Assembly (NCBI RefSeq): GCF_037975245.1
Contig: NC_092576.1
Coordinates: forward strand, 19,676,111-19,740,110
DNA length: 64,000 nt
Reading direction: 5' to 3'
DNA from: Apostichopus japonicus
Taxonomy: Eukaryota; Echinodermata; Holothuroidea; Aspidochirotida; Stichopodidae
Of the stretch, positions 1-11,486 are shown piece by piece; the first letter of the stretch is position 1; every line of letters starts with the position of its first letter. The position numbers were made by a program, and so were the translations under genes. The notes under the pieces were generated by a model that did no database searches, was not told where the DNA came from, and saw only the letters and a list, made by a program, of their open reading frames with translations.

Positions 1-832
1 CTAAATGCGGGTTGACAATTGAATTACATTGAAGCAATTTCCAACCCTAACGGACAATTCTTTCTCAAGTTATCGCCGAAAAACTAGTTTTTTATCATTA
101 ATTGACCTTTGGTGACCTTGGATCACATGACTGTAAGTTTGAAAATATTCCCCTATACCATTTGCACCTTGTCCCAAAATATCAACCATGTCACACGTTG
201 ACAATTGGGATTATTGCATTAAATATCTGATATTTAACTTTGATCTTGTATAACTTCGCACTAGAAGGTCACACGGGGGTCAACCTATTGACATTTATGA
301 TCAGAAGGTACCTTTGACATCTAAAAATAGCATCGAAACTGTAATATTCCCCAAAACAAGTAAAGGTTACCAGAGGTCAAATTGATGTCAAAGGTCACCC
401 AGATGAGGGTCGACAATTGGATTACATTGAAGCAATTTCCAACCCTAACGGACAATTCATTCTCAAGTTATCACAAAATACTAGTTTTTTATCATTAATT
501 GATCTTTGGTGACCTCGGATCACATGACCGTTAAGTTTGAAAATGTTCCCCTAACCTTGCCGCACATTGGCACTAGGAGTTATTGCAGTTTTAATATTTT
601 CGGTTTTTGGACCATAACTGACCTTTGGTGACCTTTTTGGGCACCAAAAACAATAGGGAACACCTTCTCCATATGGCGGATCTATAGTCCAAGTTTGGCC
701 TCAATCCAGCATTCCCTTATTGAGATAGAGCGTACCCAAGCAAGTGTCACAGATGCACACACACACACACACACACGCACACACGCCAACCTGACTGCAT
801 AGGTTCCTTTTGCTAAAGCAAGGAACCAAAAA
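1..832 (+). repeat. TGACCT-rich interspersed repeat, copy 1 (3' part)
   Basis: This is the 3' portion of a repeat family also present at 2,683-5,592 and 11,487-14,110. It is built of roughly 300-400-bp subunits rich in TGACCT/AGGTCA half-sites, then a (CA)n stretch at about 755-782, and ends in a hairpin at 802-827 (GGTTCCTT ... AAGGAACC) followed by AAAA. The 5' end lies outside the window. The 3' hairpin recalls Helitron or other non-autonomous elements, but no CTRR end or host dinucleotide is clear, so the class is left open. Confidence 0.8.
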
Positions 833-2480
833 TGTGACGTACGGGACAAAATGTGACGTACGGGACATAGTGTGGGGGAAACCCTGTATTTATACATAAT
901 AAACATGCATGGGCTCCAATGGGGACCTCTACTGGAAACCTTCCAATGCTTACAAATTTATTTTGTTGAAAGATGGTAGTTGCAACTAATAATCCCTGCA
1001 TGCCTGAAGAGCCCATCATGGCTTCACTATTGACCGATGACCACCAACAGCCCAGGTGTTGTTTAATAAACTATCGGGAAGTCAATTGTGTGTGTGTGGG
1101 ATACAGAATTATCTACAATGCTATTCAACATTGACATTGAATGAGGACGACTTCAAGAATGTTGAGTTTTGCATTTCAACATGTCGTAGGCCTATTGTGA
1201 AGTTTGACTATCATGACTGTGCAAAAATGTTCTTGTGTCCTGAACTTAGATAGTAGACATTGAGATTTTAAGTTACAAGTGTAGAGTTTCGCTTGCCCAA
1301 TTTTTGCAGAGGACAATCACTCATGAGTTTGTTCAATAATCAGTATTAGGTCTATAGAGTTTTCTTTGTTGTACCAGAGTCATAGATGGACATTACATTG
1401 GCGTTACTGTGGAGAATTTGATATGTTTTGAATGGGATGGATCATATTTCAACTTCAGGGTCAATAGTGGGGAGTATGATAGTGTTGTAAAGTATATACC
1501 GAAACAGTTTTGCATCAAAACTTTGCATCTTGAATCATTTGTGGTCTAACAAAGCTAGAATTGATGTTATGAGTATTTGTCTGGTAACCAGTATTATGTC
1601 TATAGAGTTTTCTTTCTTGTACTAGTTTCATAGATGGACATTATGTGGGCGTTACTGTGGAGATTTTGATATGTTTTGAATGGGATGGATCATACTTCAA
1701 CTTCAGGGTCAATAGCGTGGAGTATGATACAGTGTTGACAGTATATACCAAAAGTGTTTTGCACCAAAACTTTGCATCTTGAATCATTTGTGGTCTACCA
1801 AAGCTAGAATTGATGTTATGAGTATATGATGAATGTGTAGAGTAGATTTATTCTTTATGCATTCCATGTTTTATGTACTTGGAATGAACTCACAGGTACA
1901 GTGACTGCTCTTTTCGATCCCAGAAAGAAGGAAATATGGCATGAAATTACCAATGACATTGTTCTGGCATATACAAATTAATGTTTTAATGTAGAAATCA
2001 GCTTGTTATGGTATATTCAGAAATAAAAATATGAGTTTTCATAGTCAATTTTTATTTGGACAAATTGTCCCGTACGTCACATGTCCCGTACGTCACAGGA
2101 CAATTTTCATTTGTGTAATCACTGTACTGGAATGGCTTCATTTTTTTTTCTAATATGTTACAGCTTAGCCCTTGGAAGGTTAGGCTATTCACTAGTTATA
2201 ACAGCTTGTTCACTGCCCTCCTAATTTCAGAGCGATTTCAGCTTAGCTCTTTAGCAAAAAAAAAAAACAACACAAATTTCTCTTGTCCCGTACGTCACAT
2301 TGTACATTAATTAAGATTGGACCTAATTAAAGCAAGTGTAGGAAATCTTCATGAGTTTGTAATACAGTAGCAGCAATAACAAATATGAAAACCTGAAAAG
2401 GTTCTGGAAAATATATTTTTTATAACTTTTAGACACATTTAAGTCTCTGAAATGTCCCGTACGTCACAGTGCAAATAACT
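833..2480. repeat. Segment bracketed by GTCCCGTACGTCAC motifs, with internal tandem duplication
   Basis: A 14-bp motif occurs six times: as GTGACGTACGGGAC at 834-847 and 853-866, and in the opposite orientation at 2,067-2,080, 2,083-2,096, 2,285-2,298 and 2,454-2,467. Between the clusters lies a two-copy tandem duplication with a 248-bp period (about 1,340-1,587 and 1,588-1,836). No credible coding region was seen. Inverted motif clusters at both sides suggest a non-autonomous element, but no target-site duplication was identified. Confidence 0.6.
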
Positions 2481-2682
2481 TGGACCTGCCCTACACCTCG
2501 CGTACCTAACTACAGTACAGAAAATTGGTCGCGAGGGTAGCCATTTTCGTATATCTAACATGTAGCTGTCATGAGCCGTAACCAATCTGCTACAAACCAG
2601 ACTTGAAGGCGGGGCTTAATCATCAAAAACGGACCTTTTACTAAAAGTAGGGGCTGCAGCTCAGTGTTGTTTTAAGAAAGAA

Positions 2683-5592
2683 CAAGAGCCCAAGGGCACT
2701 GTGGTTCCTTGCTTGGGGTATGTGACAATACACATAATATTATCAAGCAAGATTGTGCTCAAATAGTCCAAGTAATTGTGGTCCTACATGATCCCATAAA
2801 GTAACCAACACTATAGCCAACATTTTTTTGATCACAAAATGTAATCGAATTTTTTATCAAAAGGCACTTTTGATATCTAAATATGGCGTCGAAAATGTAA
2901 GAAATATAAGAGACCTAAAAGCGTGTCAACAGATATTATAACATTGATGACCTCAGATGACATGACCTTTAAGTTTCAAAATGTTCCACCACCCCATTCA
3001 CAACTTGTCCCAAAATATCAACCATGTCACACCTTGGCATTGAGATTTATTTGCATTAAATGTCTAAAAATTAACTTTGAACTTGTATACATAACTTCAC
3101 ACACAAAGGTCACCCGGAGGTCAATCAATTGACATTTTTGATCGGTGAGACCTAAATGGAGCATGACTGTAAAACTTGAAACCTTTTTTCTTTGCCCATT
3201 TTCTCCCCCCAAAATACTACTTTTTTAACATTAGCTGACCTTTGGTGACGTTGGATCACATGACCGCTACGTTTGAAAATATTCCCCTATACCATTTGCA
3301 ACTTGTCCAAAAAAATCAACCTTGTCACATCTTGGCACTGGGAGTTATTGCATTAAATGTGTGAAAATTAACTTTGACCTCATATAACTTCGCACACGAA
3401 GGTCAAACGAGGTCAACCCTTTTGACATTTATGATCAGAAGGTACCTTTAACATCTGAAAATAGCATCGAAACTGTAAAAATCCACAAAACAGGAAGAGG
3501 TCACCAGAGGTCAAATTGAGGTCAAGGGTCACCCAGATGCGGGTTGACAATTGGATTACATTGAAGCAACTCCCAACCCTAACGAACAATTTTATCTCAA
3601 GTTATCGCAAAAATACTAGTTTTTTATCATTAATTGACCTTTGTTGACCTTGTATCACATGACCGTTACGTTTGAAAATGTTCCCCTATACCATTTACAA
3701 CTTGTCTCAAAATATCAACTGTGTAACACCTTGGGACTGGGAGTTATTACACTAAATGTCTGAAAATTAACTTTGACCTCATATAGCTTAACATGCAAAG
3801 GTTACTGTACCTTTGGGTCAACTTATTGACATTTTTGATTGATGAGACGTAAATAGAGCATCAAACTATAGAAATTCAAACAGTTTTTTCTTTGCCCATT
3901 TTCTACCCCCAAAATACTAGTTTTTTAACATAAATTGACCTTTGGTGACCTCGGATCACATGACCGTTAAGTTTGAAAATATTCCCCGATACCATTTGCA
4001 ACTTGTCCAAAAATATCAACCATGTCACACCTTGGAAGTGGGAGTTGTTGCATTAAATGTCTGAAAATGAACTTTGACCTCGTATAACTTCGAACACGAA
4101 GGTGACACGGGTGTCAACCGATTGACATTTTTGACCGGAAGGTACCTTTGATATCCAAATCTAGCATCAAAACCAAACATTTTCTTTTTTGCTCGTTTCC
4201 TCCCAAAATAAGAACATTTTTTCTAATGTGACCGTTGACCTTTTGACCTTGGTTTCAGATGTAGTTTAATCTTCTGATTCAAAAAAAAAAACGACAAGTC
4301 TGTACAACCATCCTAACTCCGACCGAAAAACTTTGACCCCATATAACTTTGCACATAAAGGACACAAGGGGTCAATCTATTGACATTTATGATCAGAAGG
4401 TACCTTTGACATCTGAAAATAGCATCAAAACTGTAAAAATCCCCCAAAACACGAAAAGGTCACCAGAGGTCAAAGGTCACCCAGATGCGGATCGACAATT
4501 GGATTACATTGAAGCAACTCCCAACCTTAACAGACATTTCGTTCTCAAGTTATTGCAAAAATACTAGTTTTTTATCATCAATTGACCTTTGGTGACCTCG
4601 AATCACATGACCGTTAAGTTTGAAAATGTTCCCCTAACCAGTTCACAACTTGTCCCAAAATCAACCTTGTAGCACATTGGCACTGGGAGTTATTGCAGTT
4701 TTAATAGTTTCGGTTTTTTTGACCATAACTGACCTTTGGTGAACTTTGTGGGCAATAAAAACAATAGGGCACACCTTCTCAATATGGGGGAGCTATAGTA
4801 CAAGTTTGGCCTCAATCGGGACAAACTAAAACGAATGACAGCGAATGACCGAATGACAATTGACTTTGTACAGGGTAAATTATCATTTGCGAATGACAGC
4901 GAATGACAGCGAATGACAACGAATGACAACGAAGGACGGTGGTGAGTGGAGATAGAATGAATAACGGAGTGGAGTAAATGCGGTTATTGGTTTTCTGCGC
5001 AAAAATGATTTGAGGAAAATCGCATGTTACGTGGTTGTAGGGTTTTGGTGTAATTTACGGATAGAAACCACAGGAAAGATTTTGTGTGAGAATGCACTTG
5101 AGTGCTGTGCTTTTTACCTCTGTAGATTTATATAGAAAGATAACTGAAGCCGTTTCAAGATCATAGTATTGTTAGTTTCTAACAATTAATATCGGATAAA
5201 TGACGTTAAATTTACTTTTTAAAATCAGACTTACAATTTCGCTTGCTATAAGGTGCGTTTTTATCTTTTCTGTACTATACTAGATCTAGATACCCACGAA
5301 GTCTGAACTGTGATATCCAGTTGAAGCAAATTTCTGTGCTGTCATTACTGTCATTCGTTTTAGTTAACGCATTTTTTTAGTGTGTACAACATATTGTCAT
5401 TCGTTACGTGTAACGCAATTGTCATTCGTTTTAGTAACACCCCCTCAATCCAACATTCCCTTATTGAGATAGAGCGTACCCAAGCAAGTGTCACAGACAC
5501 ACACACACGCCCACGCAAACATACATACATACACACACACATACGCCAATCTGACTGCATAGGTTCCTTTTGCTAAAGCAAGGAACCAAAAT
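2683..5592 (+). repeat. TGACCT-rich interspersed repeat, copy 2 (near full length)
   Basis: It begins with AACAAGAGCCCAAGGGCACT, shared with the copy at 11,487, and ends with the hairpin at 5,562-5,587 shared with copy 1. The body is made of diverged tandem subunits with many TGACCT and GGTCA words. It is interrupted at 4,818-5,442 by a younger MITE. No coding capacity is visible; the short ORFs are read-through of the repeat. Confidence 0.8.
4818..5442. mobile_element. 625-bp MITE with 8-bp target duplication
   Basis: The 8-bp sequence CCTCAATC occurs at 4,810-4,817 and again at 5,443-5,450, and the flanking repeat continues without loss across the join. The ends are inverted repeats sharing ACTAAAACGAATGACA, with GGG at each terminus. 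Additional GAATGACA/TGTCATTC copies lie just inside both ends. An 8-bp duplication fits hAT-like or P-like elements. There is no coding capacity. Confidence 0.88.
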
Positions 5593-6405
5593 CATTTAAA
5601 CATCAAATAAAGCAAATAAAAGCCATAAGATGTCATTTACAGCTAGTAAAATTCTTATTCATACCTACCTGTAAAAACAAATGAAAGTTTAAAATGTTAA
5701 TAAAATATATAATAAACAGGACCCTATCTTAGACGATACCACTGTTGAAAGACAGTTCTATTCTCTTTCATAAAACATAAAACCGCAGATAACAAACCAA
5801 TCGCTAAGAAGTAATATGTCACGTGCCCATAATAAACCATAGACATCGAATAATAATTAACAAATGAGCAGGAAAATGTGGGCAAAAGTTCCCTACAAAC
5901 AAGTTTTGGAGCATGTGCAAAAAAGGGAGGCAACAATCGTTTTTCAGTCCGATTTGGCCCAATTTGGACATAAATCGTTGAAAAATTCATAGAATGAGAT
6001 AAAATTCTCGAATAAAAAATAGTAACTTTTGTTGGTCTACTGTGTATGATATATTCTTGCTCTTGATATTCCAGAGAAAAAGAGCTTTGTATGAAGACGC
6101 TGAAAATTTTTTAAGAGAAGAGAGAGTCCCACTTACTGTTAAAATATCTCTATACATGTAATGTATTGAGAAAAAAATAGCAACTACGCATGCGCAAAAG
6201 GTCATAATTGTTACAACTAGTCGTAAGAATAGCCACTTTGCCCAAAAAAATGTGCAAAACTGGTGGGAGGGTGTTAAAAGCTTAAAAAATACCACAACTT
6301 GGTCAGCAAATAGCTGAAATGGATTCAAACTCATGAAATATGTCATTCTGCTTGACTGCAAAAAGTTGAGGTGGCCTGCTGTATTGTTGCTAGTAATAAT
6401 TGAAG
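5593..6405. other. Unannotated left flank of the giant element
   Basis: No gene, domain or repeat structure was recognised here. Two minus-strand ORFs (5,724-5,990 and 5,987-6,361) are hydrophobic and low-complexity, have no splice context and resemble no family I know. Confidence 0.4.
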
Positions 6406-6415
6406 GTGCGTCAAT
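6406..6415 (+). repeat. Left direct repeat (target duplication) GTGCGTCAAT
   Basis: This 10-bp sequence immediately precedes the left inverted terminus and is repeated exactly at 46,690-46,699, just outside the right terminus. It may be a 9-10-bp target duplication or, if a tyrosine recombinase acts, a shared crossover core. Confidence 0.85.
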
Positions 6416-6417
6416 TA

Positions 6418-6652
6418 CTACACTCTAAAAACAAAAGAGTGAATTTTCACTCGTTTGGAGTGAATTCTCACTCTTTCTGAGAGTGTAGTGAGTGATCACT
6501 CCATGAAGAGTGAAATTCACTCTTTCAAAAGAGTGAGAATGTTCACTCCTTCAAAGAGTGAGCTTTTCACTCTGAAAGAGTGGGCTTTTTCACTCTAGAA
6601 AGAGTGAGAATCACTCTTTTAAAAGAGTGAATTTCACTCTTTAAAGAGTTAA
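6418..6652 (+). repeat. Left inverted terminus and subterminal GAGTGA/TCACTC cluster
   Basis: The terminal 35 bases match the right end inverted. The following roughly 200 bp hold about twenty GAGTG or CACTC words, mostly arranged as short palindromes of the form CACTCTTT...AAAGAGTG. Such clusters are typical binding sites for proteins that pair transposon ends. The left cluster is clearly denser than the right one. Confidence 0.85.
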
Positions 6653-7633
6653 TGATATTTTACAGCTGATTTTGAGGGACGGGATTGATAGAATGAGTTT
6701 GAGACTCAATGGAAAGGCCCTATCTATTCACAGAAATATTGCTAAACAAGGATGCATCCAAAGATCAAGACAATGGAATGGGCTACTACGCTGATGATAA
6801 GACGATTTACTAGATTTAGACACTGTTAACAAATATAAAAAAGGACAAAGACAACAATTTATGGTACTAAATATATATTAAATAGTGAAAATGATACCAA
6901 GTTTCATATACAAACACAGAATGAAGCAAAATTACAAACATACAAAGGCACAAAAATTTGCAATGAATGATTCACTCACCCCACTTGTATGTTCCTCTCA
7001 TACAAATGTGATTTTCTTATAATTAAAAAATAATTCTAGTTACGTCTATGAAACATGTACCAGAGTGTGCTGGCAATACCTCAAAAATGTTTTTGCAAAT
7101 AACTCAATCTTACAATTTCAATTTGCAATATGCAAACATTTATCATTTTCGAACTCGTTTTGGCGTCTTTATAAATCTGTGAAAAATGTATGAAGAACAA
7201 CAATCACACTGGGATACTACTGTTTATGACTGGTGAACCGATATTTTACAGCAAAATGGTTAATTCCTGACAGATAGTAATTAAACGCTCCATCCTATGT
7301 ACATCTAAACCCGTCAACCCTCTGGGTGGCAACACTTTTAGGTTTAGAATAGTAATTTATGCAAACATTTGAAAGGAAATTAACTGAGTACATACCACGT
7401 ATTATTAATTCATATTAAGGCACTAGTAAATATATTTAAATAAAAAAAAAAAATCTAAATATTTTAACTATGGGAATTGGATCACAACAATTCAATTTGC
7501 TTTTTGAAAACAATACCCACCTAAAAGAATTTCATGTTATAGGGTACTCATAACAGAGTTTCAAAGTTCAAAATAATGGTGGCGTCTGAAAACAGTCTAA
7601 GAGTGTCCAATTTTTAAACAGATGCATTTAGAC
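6653..7633. other. AT-rich spacer, nothing recognised
   Basis: I see no coding region, repeat or splice-supported exon between the left subterminal cluster and the foldback repeat. Only short homopolymer runs are present. Confidence 0.4.
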
Positions 7634-10600
7634 CGGGAGCCCAGAGGGTTTGGTTAGCTGGGAAGGTAACCAATTGCCTTGTACATCACAATGTTCACAG
7701 TGCATTCCTGTATATGAGACCAGACGACTGGCAAACCGGCTGTGGTGGGTGTGGCTGGGAGAGCAATTTTAAAGTCACCTAATAGCTAACCTAGATCAGC
7801 TTTCATGGTAACCACATCAAAGTAAGTACAATGTGTCAGGTATGGCCCCAAGAGCAACAAATGGCCATCGCCAGTAATTATTGGTGGTGGGGTACCCCTG
7901 CCAGTCATCAATAATTGACCCCTCACGGCTGACCTAGGTCAGCTCACGAGGTAACCAGTTGAAACCTACTGGAAAATGATGGTTAGGATTTCAGATACAA
8001 GGGATGGGCATTGCCAGTGATTTTTATTGGTGGGGTACCCCTGCCAGTAGACCCCCAAAATGCCCCTCCCCTCATTGACCTAGGTCAGCTCATGAAGTAA
8101 CCAGTTGAAAACTACTGGAAAATGATTGGCAGGACTCTATGTGTAAGGAATGGGCATTTCCAGTAATTTATATTGGTGGGGTACCCCTGCCAGTAGACCC
8201 CCAAAATGCCCCTCCCCCTCATTGACCTAGGTCAGCTCATGAAGTAACCAGTTGAAAACTACTGGAAAATGATTGGCAGGACTCTATAGGTAAGGGATGG
8301 GCATTTCCAGTAATTTGTATTGGTGGGGTACCCCTGCCAGTAGACCCCAAAAATGCCCATCCCCTCATTGACCTAGGTCAGCTCATGAAGTAACCAGTTG
8401 AAACCTACTGGAAAATGATTGGCAGGACTCTATATGTAAGGGATGGGCATTTCCAGTAATTTATATTAGTGGGGTACCCCTGCCAGTAGACCCCCAAAAT
8501 GCCCATCCCCTCATTGACCTAGGTCAGCTCATGAAGTAACCAGTTAAAAACTACTGGAAAATGATTGGCAGGATTCTATATGTAAGGGATGGGCATTTCC
8601 AGTAATTTATATTGGTGGGCCACCACTGCCAGAGTCCGCCCCCCCCCCCCCTTATTAACCTAGGTGAGCTTATGGTGTAACCAATTGAAAACTACTGGAA
8701 AATGATAGGTAGTACTCCAGATTTAAGGAGAGTCATTTCCAGTAATTTCCACTGGTGGGGTACCCCTGTCCATTGTCCCAACATCTCCAACCACTGTCTC
8801 ACATTATATTATAGCTCACACCCCAAGACTCCCCGAAACACCCCAGATACAGTGTAACCACTCATAGGTGGCCTCAAATGACTGAATACAACCTGTGTGG
8901 TTATTCAGGAAGTATGTTCTTGACAGTCTACGTTCATTTCATTCAGCTGTTCTGAAGTGGTCCGTTCAAGTTACCGTAGCTTTACTAATGCCAAGGTGAT
9001 TGTCTGATTGAAACACGTGGTCCATGCCAGTGTCACCAGCCTGTTTCCCGGGGTCAAGGAAAAATATATTAATCTGGTGAATGATTCACTGTTTGTGATT
9101 TTTGTTGCCATTCCAATTTCTTTTAGCATGGGGAAATTTTTTGTGAAAAACCATAAAACAATAATCTACGACCTATGACCTGAAACTTGGTTTCTTTGAG
9201 AGGACTATATATAAACTCTGATCATTGACTTTGACCTCTCGATAACCACTGTGAATAAACAAATTCCATGCAATGAAAGAAAGAAGTTATGACTTTTTAT
9301 AACCCTCCCCTATGTCAGTATGTGTACTAACTTTATATGAAGACCTATTATTAGAGGTAAACTTTAATTTGTTCACTGTTTTTAGTACAATTGACAATTG
9401 GGACAATGGACAGGGGTACCCCACCAGTGGAAATTACTGGAAATGACTCTCCTTAAATCTGGAGTCCTACCTATCATTTTCCAGTAGGTTTCAACTGGTT
9501 ACATCATGAGCTCACCTAGGTCAATGAGGGGGATAGGCATTTTGGGGGTCTACTGGCAGGGTTACCCAACTAATATAAATTACTGGAAATGCCCATCCCT
9601 TACATATGAAGTGATACCTATCATTTTCCAGTAGGTTTCAACTGGTTACATCATGAGCTCACCTAGGTCAATGAGGGGGATGGGCATTTTGGGGGTCTAC
9701 TGGCAGGGGTACCCCACTAATATAAATTACTGGAAATGCCCATCCCTTACATATATAGTCCTGCCAATCATTTTCCAGTAGTTTTTAACTGGTTAGCTCA
9801 TGAGCTCACCTAGGTCAATGACAGGAGGGGCATTTTGGGGGTCTACTGGCAGGGTTACCCAACTAATATAAATTACTGGAAATGCCCATCCCTTACATAT
9901 GAAGTGATACCTATCATTTTCCAGTAGGTTTCAACTGGTTACATCATGAGCTCACCTAGGTCAATGAGGGGGATGGGCATTTTGGGGGTCTACTGGCAGG
10001 GGTACCCCACCAATATAAATTACTGGAAATGCCCATCCCTTACATATATAGTCCTGCCAATCATTTTCCAGTAGTTTTTAACTGGTTAGCTCATGAGCTC
10101 ACCTAGGTCAATGAGGGTATGGGCATTTTGGGGGTCTACTGGCAGGGGTACCCCACCAATATAAATTACTGGAAATGCCCATCCCTTACATATAGAGTCC
10201 TGCCAATCATTTTCCAGTAGTTTTCAACTGGTTACTTCATGAGCTGACCTAGGTCAATGAGAGGAGGGGCATTTTGGGGGTGTACTGGCAGGGGTACCCC
10301 ACCAGTAAAAATCACTGGCAATGCCCATCCCTTGTATCTGAAGTCCTAACCATCATTTTCCAGTAGGTTTCAATTGGTTACCTCGTGAGCTGACCTAGGT
10401 CAGCCGTGAGGGGTCAATTATTGATGACTGGCAGGGGTACCCCACCACCAATAATTACTGGCGATGGCCATTTGTTGCTCTTGGGCCATACTGTACCTGA
10501 CACATTGCATTTACTTTGATGTGGTTACCATGAAAGCTGATCTAGGTTAGCTATTAGGTGACTTTAAAATTGCTCTCCCAGCCACACCCACCACAGCCAG

Positions 10601-10702
10601 TTTGCCAGTCGTCTGGTTTCATATACAGGAATGCACTGTGAACATTGTGACGTACAAGGCAATTGGTTACCTTCCCAGCTAACCAAACTCTCTGGGCTCC
10701 CG
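7634..10702. mobile_element. 3.07-kb foldback (long inverted repeat) element
   Basis: The left arm (7,634-8,782) and right arm (9,394-10,702) are long inverted repeats around a spacer of about 610 bp. Each arm has a unique outer part beginning CGGGAGCCCAGAG and then about 145-bp tandem units, six on the left and seven on the right. The units contain GGGGTACCCC-like sequence, CTGGAAAATGAT, and TGACCTAGGTCA palindromes. No target duplication was found. This fits a foldback-type non-autonomous element; transcription would give a long hairpin RNA. Confidence 0.88.
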
Positions 10703-11124
10703 CTCTAATTGGTACCATGTAAAGTAATAAAGATGAATGAAAAATATATCAAAATAGAAAGTTAGTCAAGTAGTCTAAATTTTGAGTTCATAATATGCTA
10801 TTGAATAATTCCTTTACAAAGAATGCATCATTTATTAAAGGTTAAATTAAACCTTTTAATTACTAACATAGCAGTACGTAATGAATAAAACATACCTTCA
10901 TATGCTTCTTAAAACTATCAAACTTGTTAATAAAGAATAACCAAAGTTGGAATTTAAAGGTAAACAGACAGGTCAAAGTTCCCATTCATATAGAAGTATA
11001 TGTAATTCTGAGTAAGATGGTCTCTGAAAAGTCAAAATAGCAGCTGCACTTTTCAAGTAATATCCACTTTAATTTTAAGCTGACAAAATTTGATAGCAAA
11101 ATGTCATAACCCCTCTGACAGGGT
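10703..11124. other. Spacer, nothing recognised
   Basis: AT-rich sequence between the foldback element and the small hairpin. No coding or repeat structure was seen. Confidence 0.4.
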
Positions 11125-11234
11125 GCTATTACTTCAGTTGAAATATCATAAACCACCCAAATATATATATATATATATAATTTTTTTTTTTTTTTGGGGG
11201 GGGGGGGTTATGATATTTCAACTGAAGTAATAGC
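11125..11234. repeat. Perfect 27-bp inverted repeat around (AT)n, T and G tracts
   Basis: The stretch 11,125-11,151 is repeated exactly, inverted, at 11,208-11,234. The loop is (AT)n followed by T15 and G12. It may be a minimal hairpin MITE or a replication-derived palindrome. Confidence 0.85.
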
Positions 11235-11486
11235 TACCTGTCTACATACCTTTAATCTTTGAATCTATGAATGCTCACACATTTGCCAGAGAAACATTCA
11301 GAGACCTAACTTTCGGACTTACCTTATCTGGTCTTACTATGCACCTTAAATATTAGCCCTTCAAAAATATAATTGTAAAATGTTGTTAATGGAATGGCAA
11401 AATGAATATTAAAACAAATGAAATTTAAAAATCCTGCCAATTGCAACTGTGATGGAGTCCCAAACTGGTGAGCTTGTTGAATCAAC

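Noticed and set aside
5987-6361. 124-aa hydrophobic minus-strand ORF
   Set aside because: It has no homology I recognise, no splice or promoter signals, and a composition expected of AT-rich noncoding DNA.
6418-6652. Possibility that the two ends are independent MITEs in opposite orientation
   Set aside because: Each would need its own second end and own target duplication; neither is seen, and the single shared 10-bp repeat joins the two distant ends.
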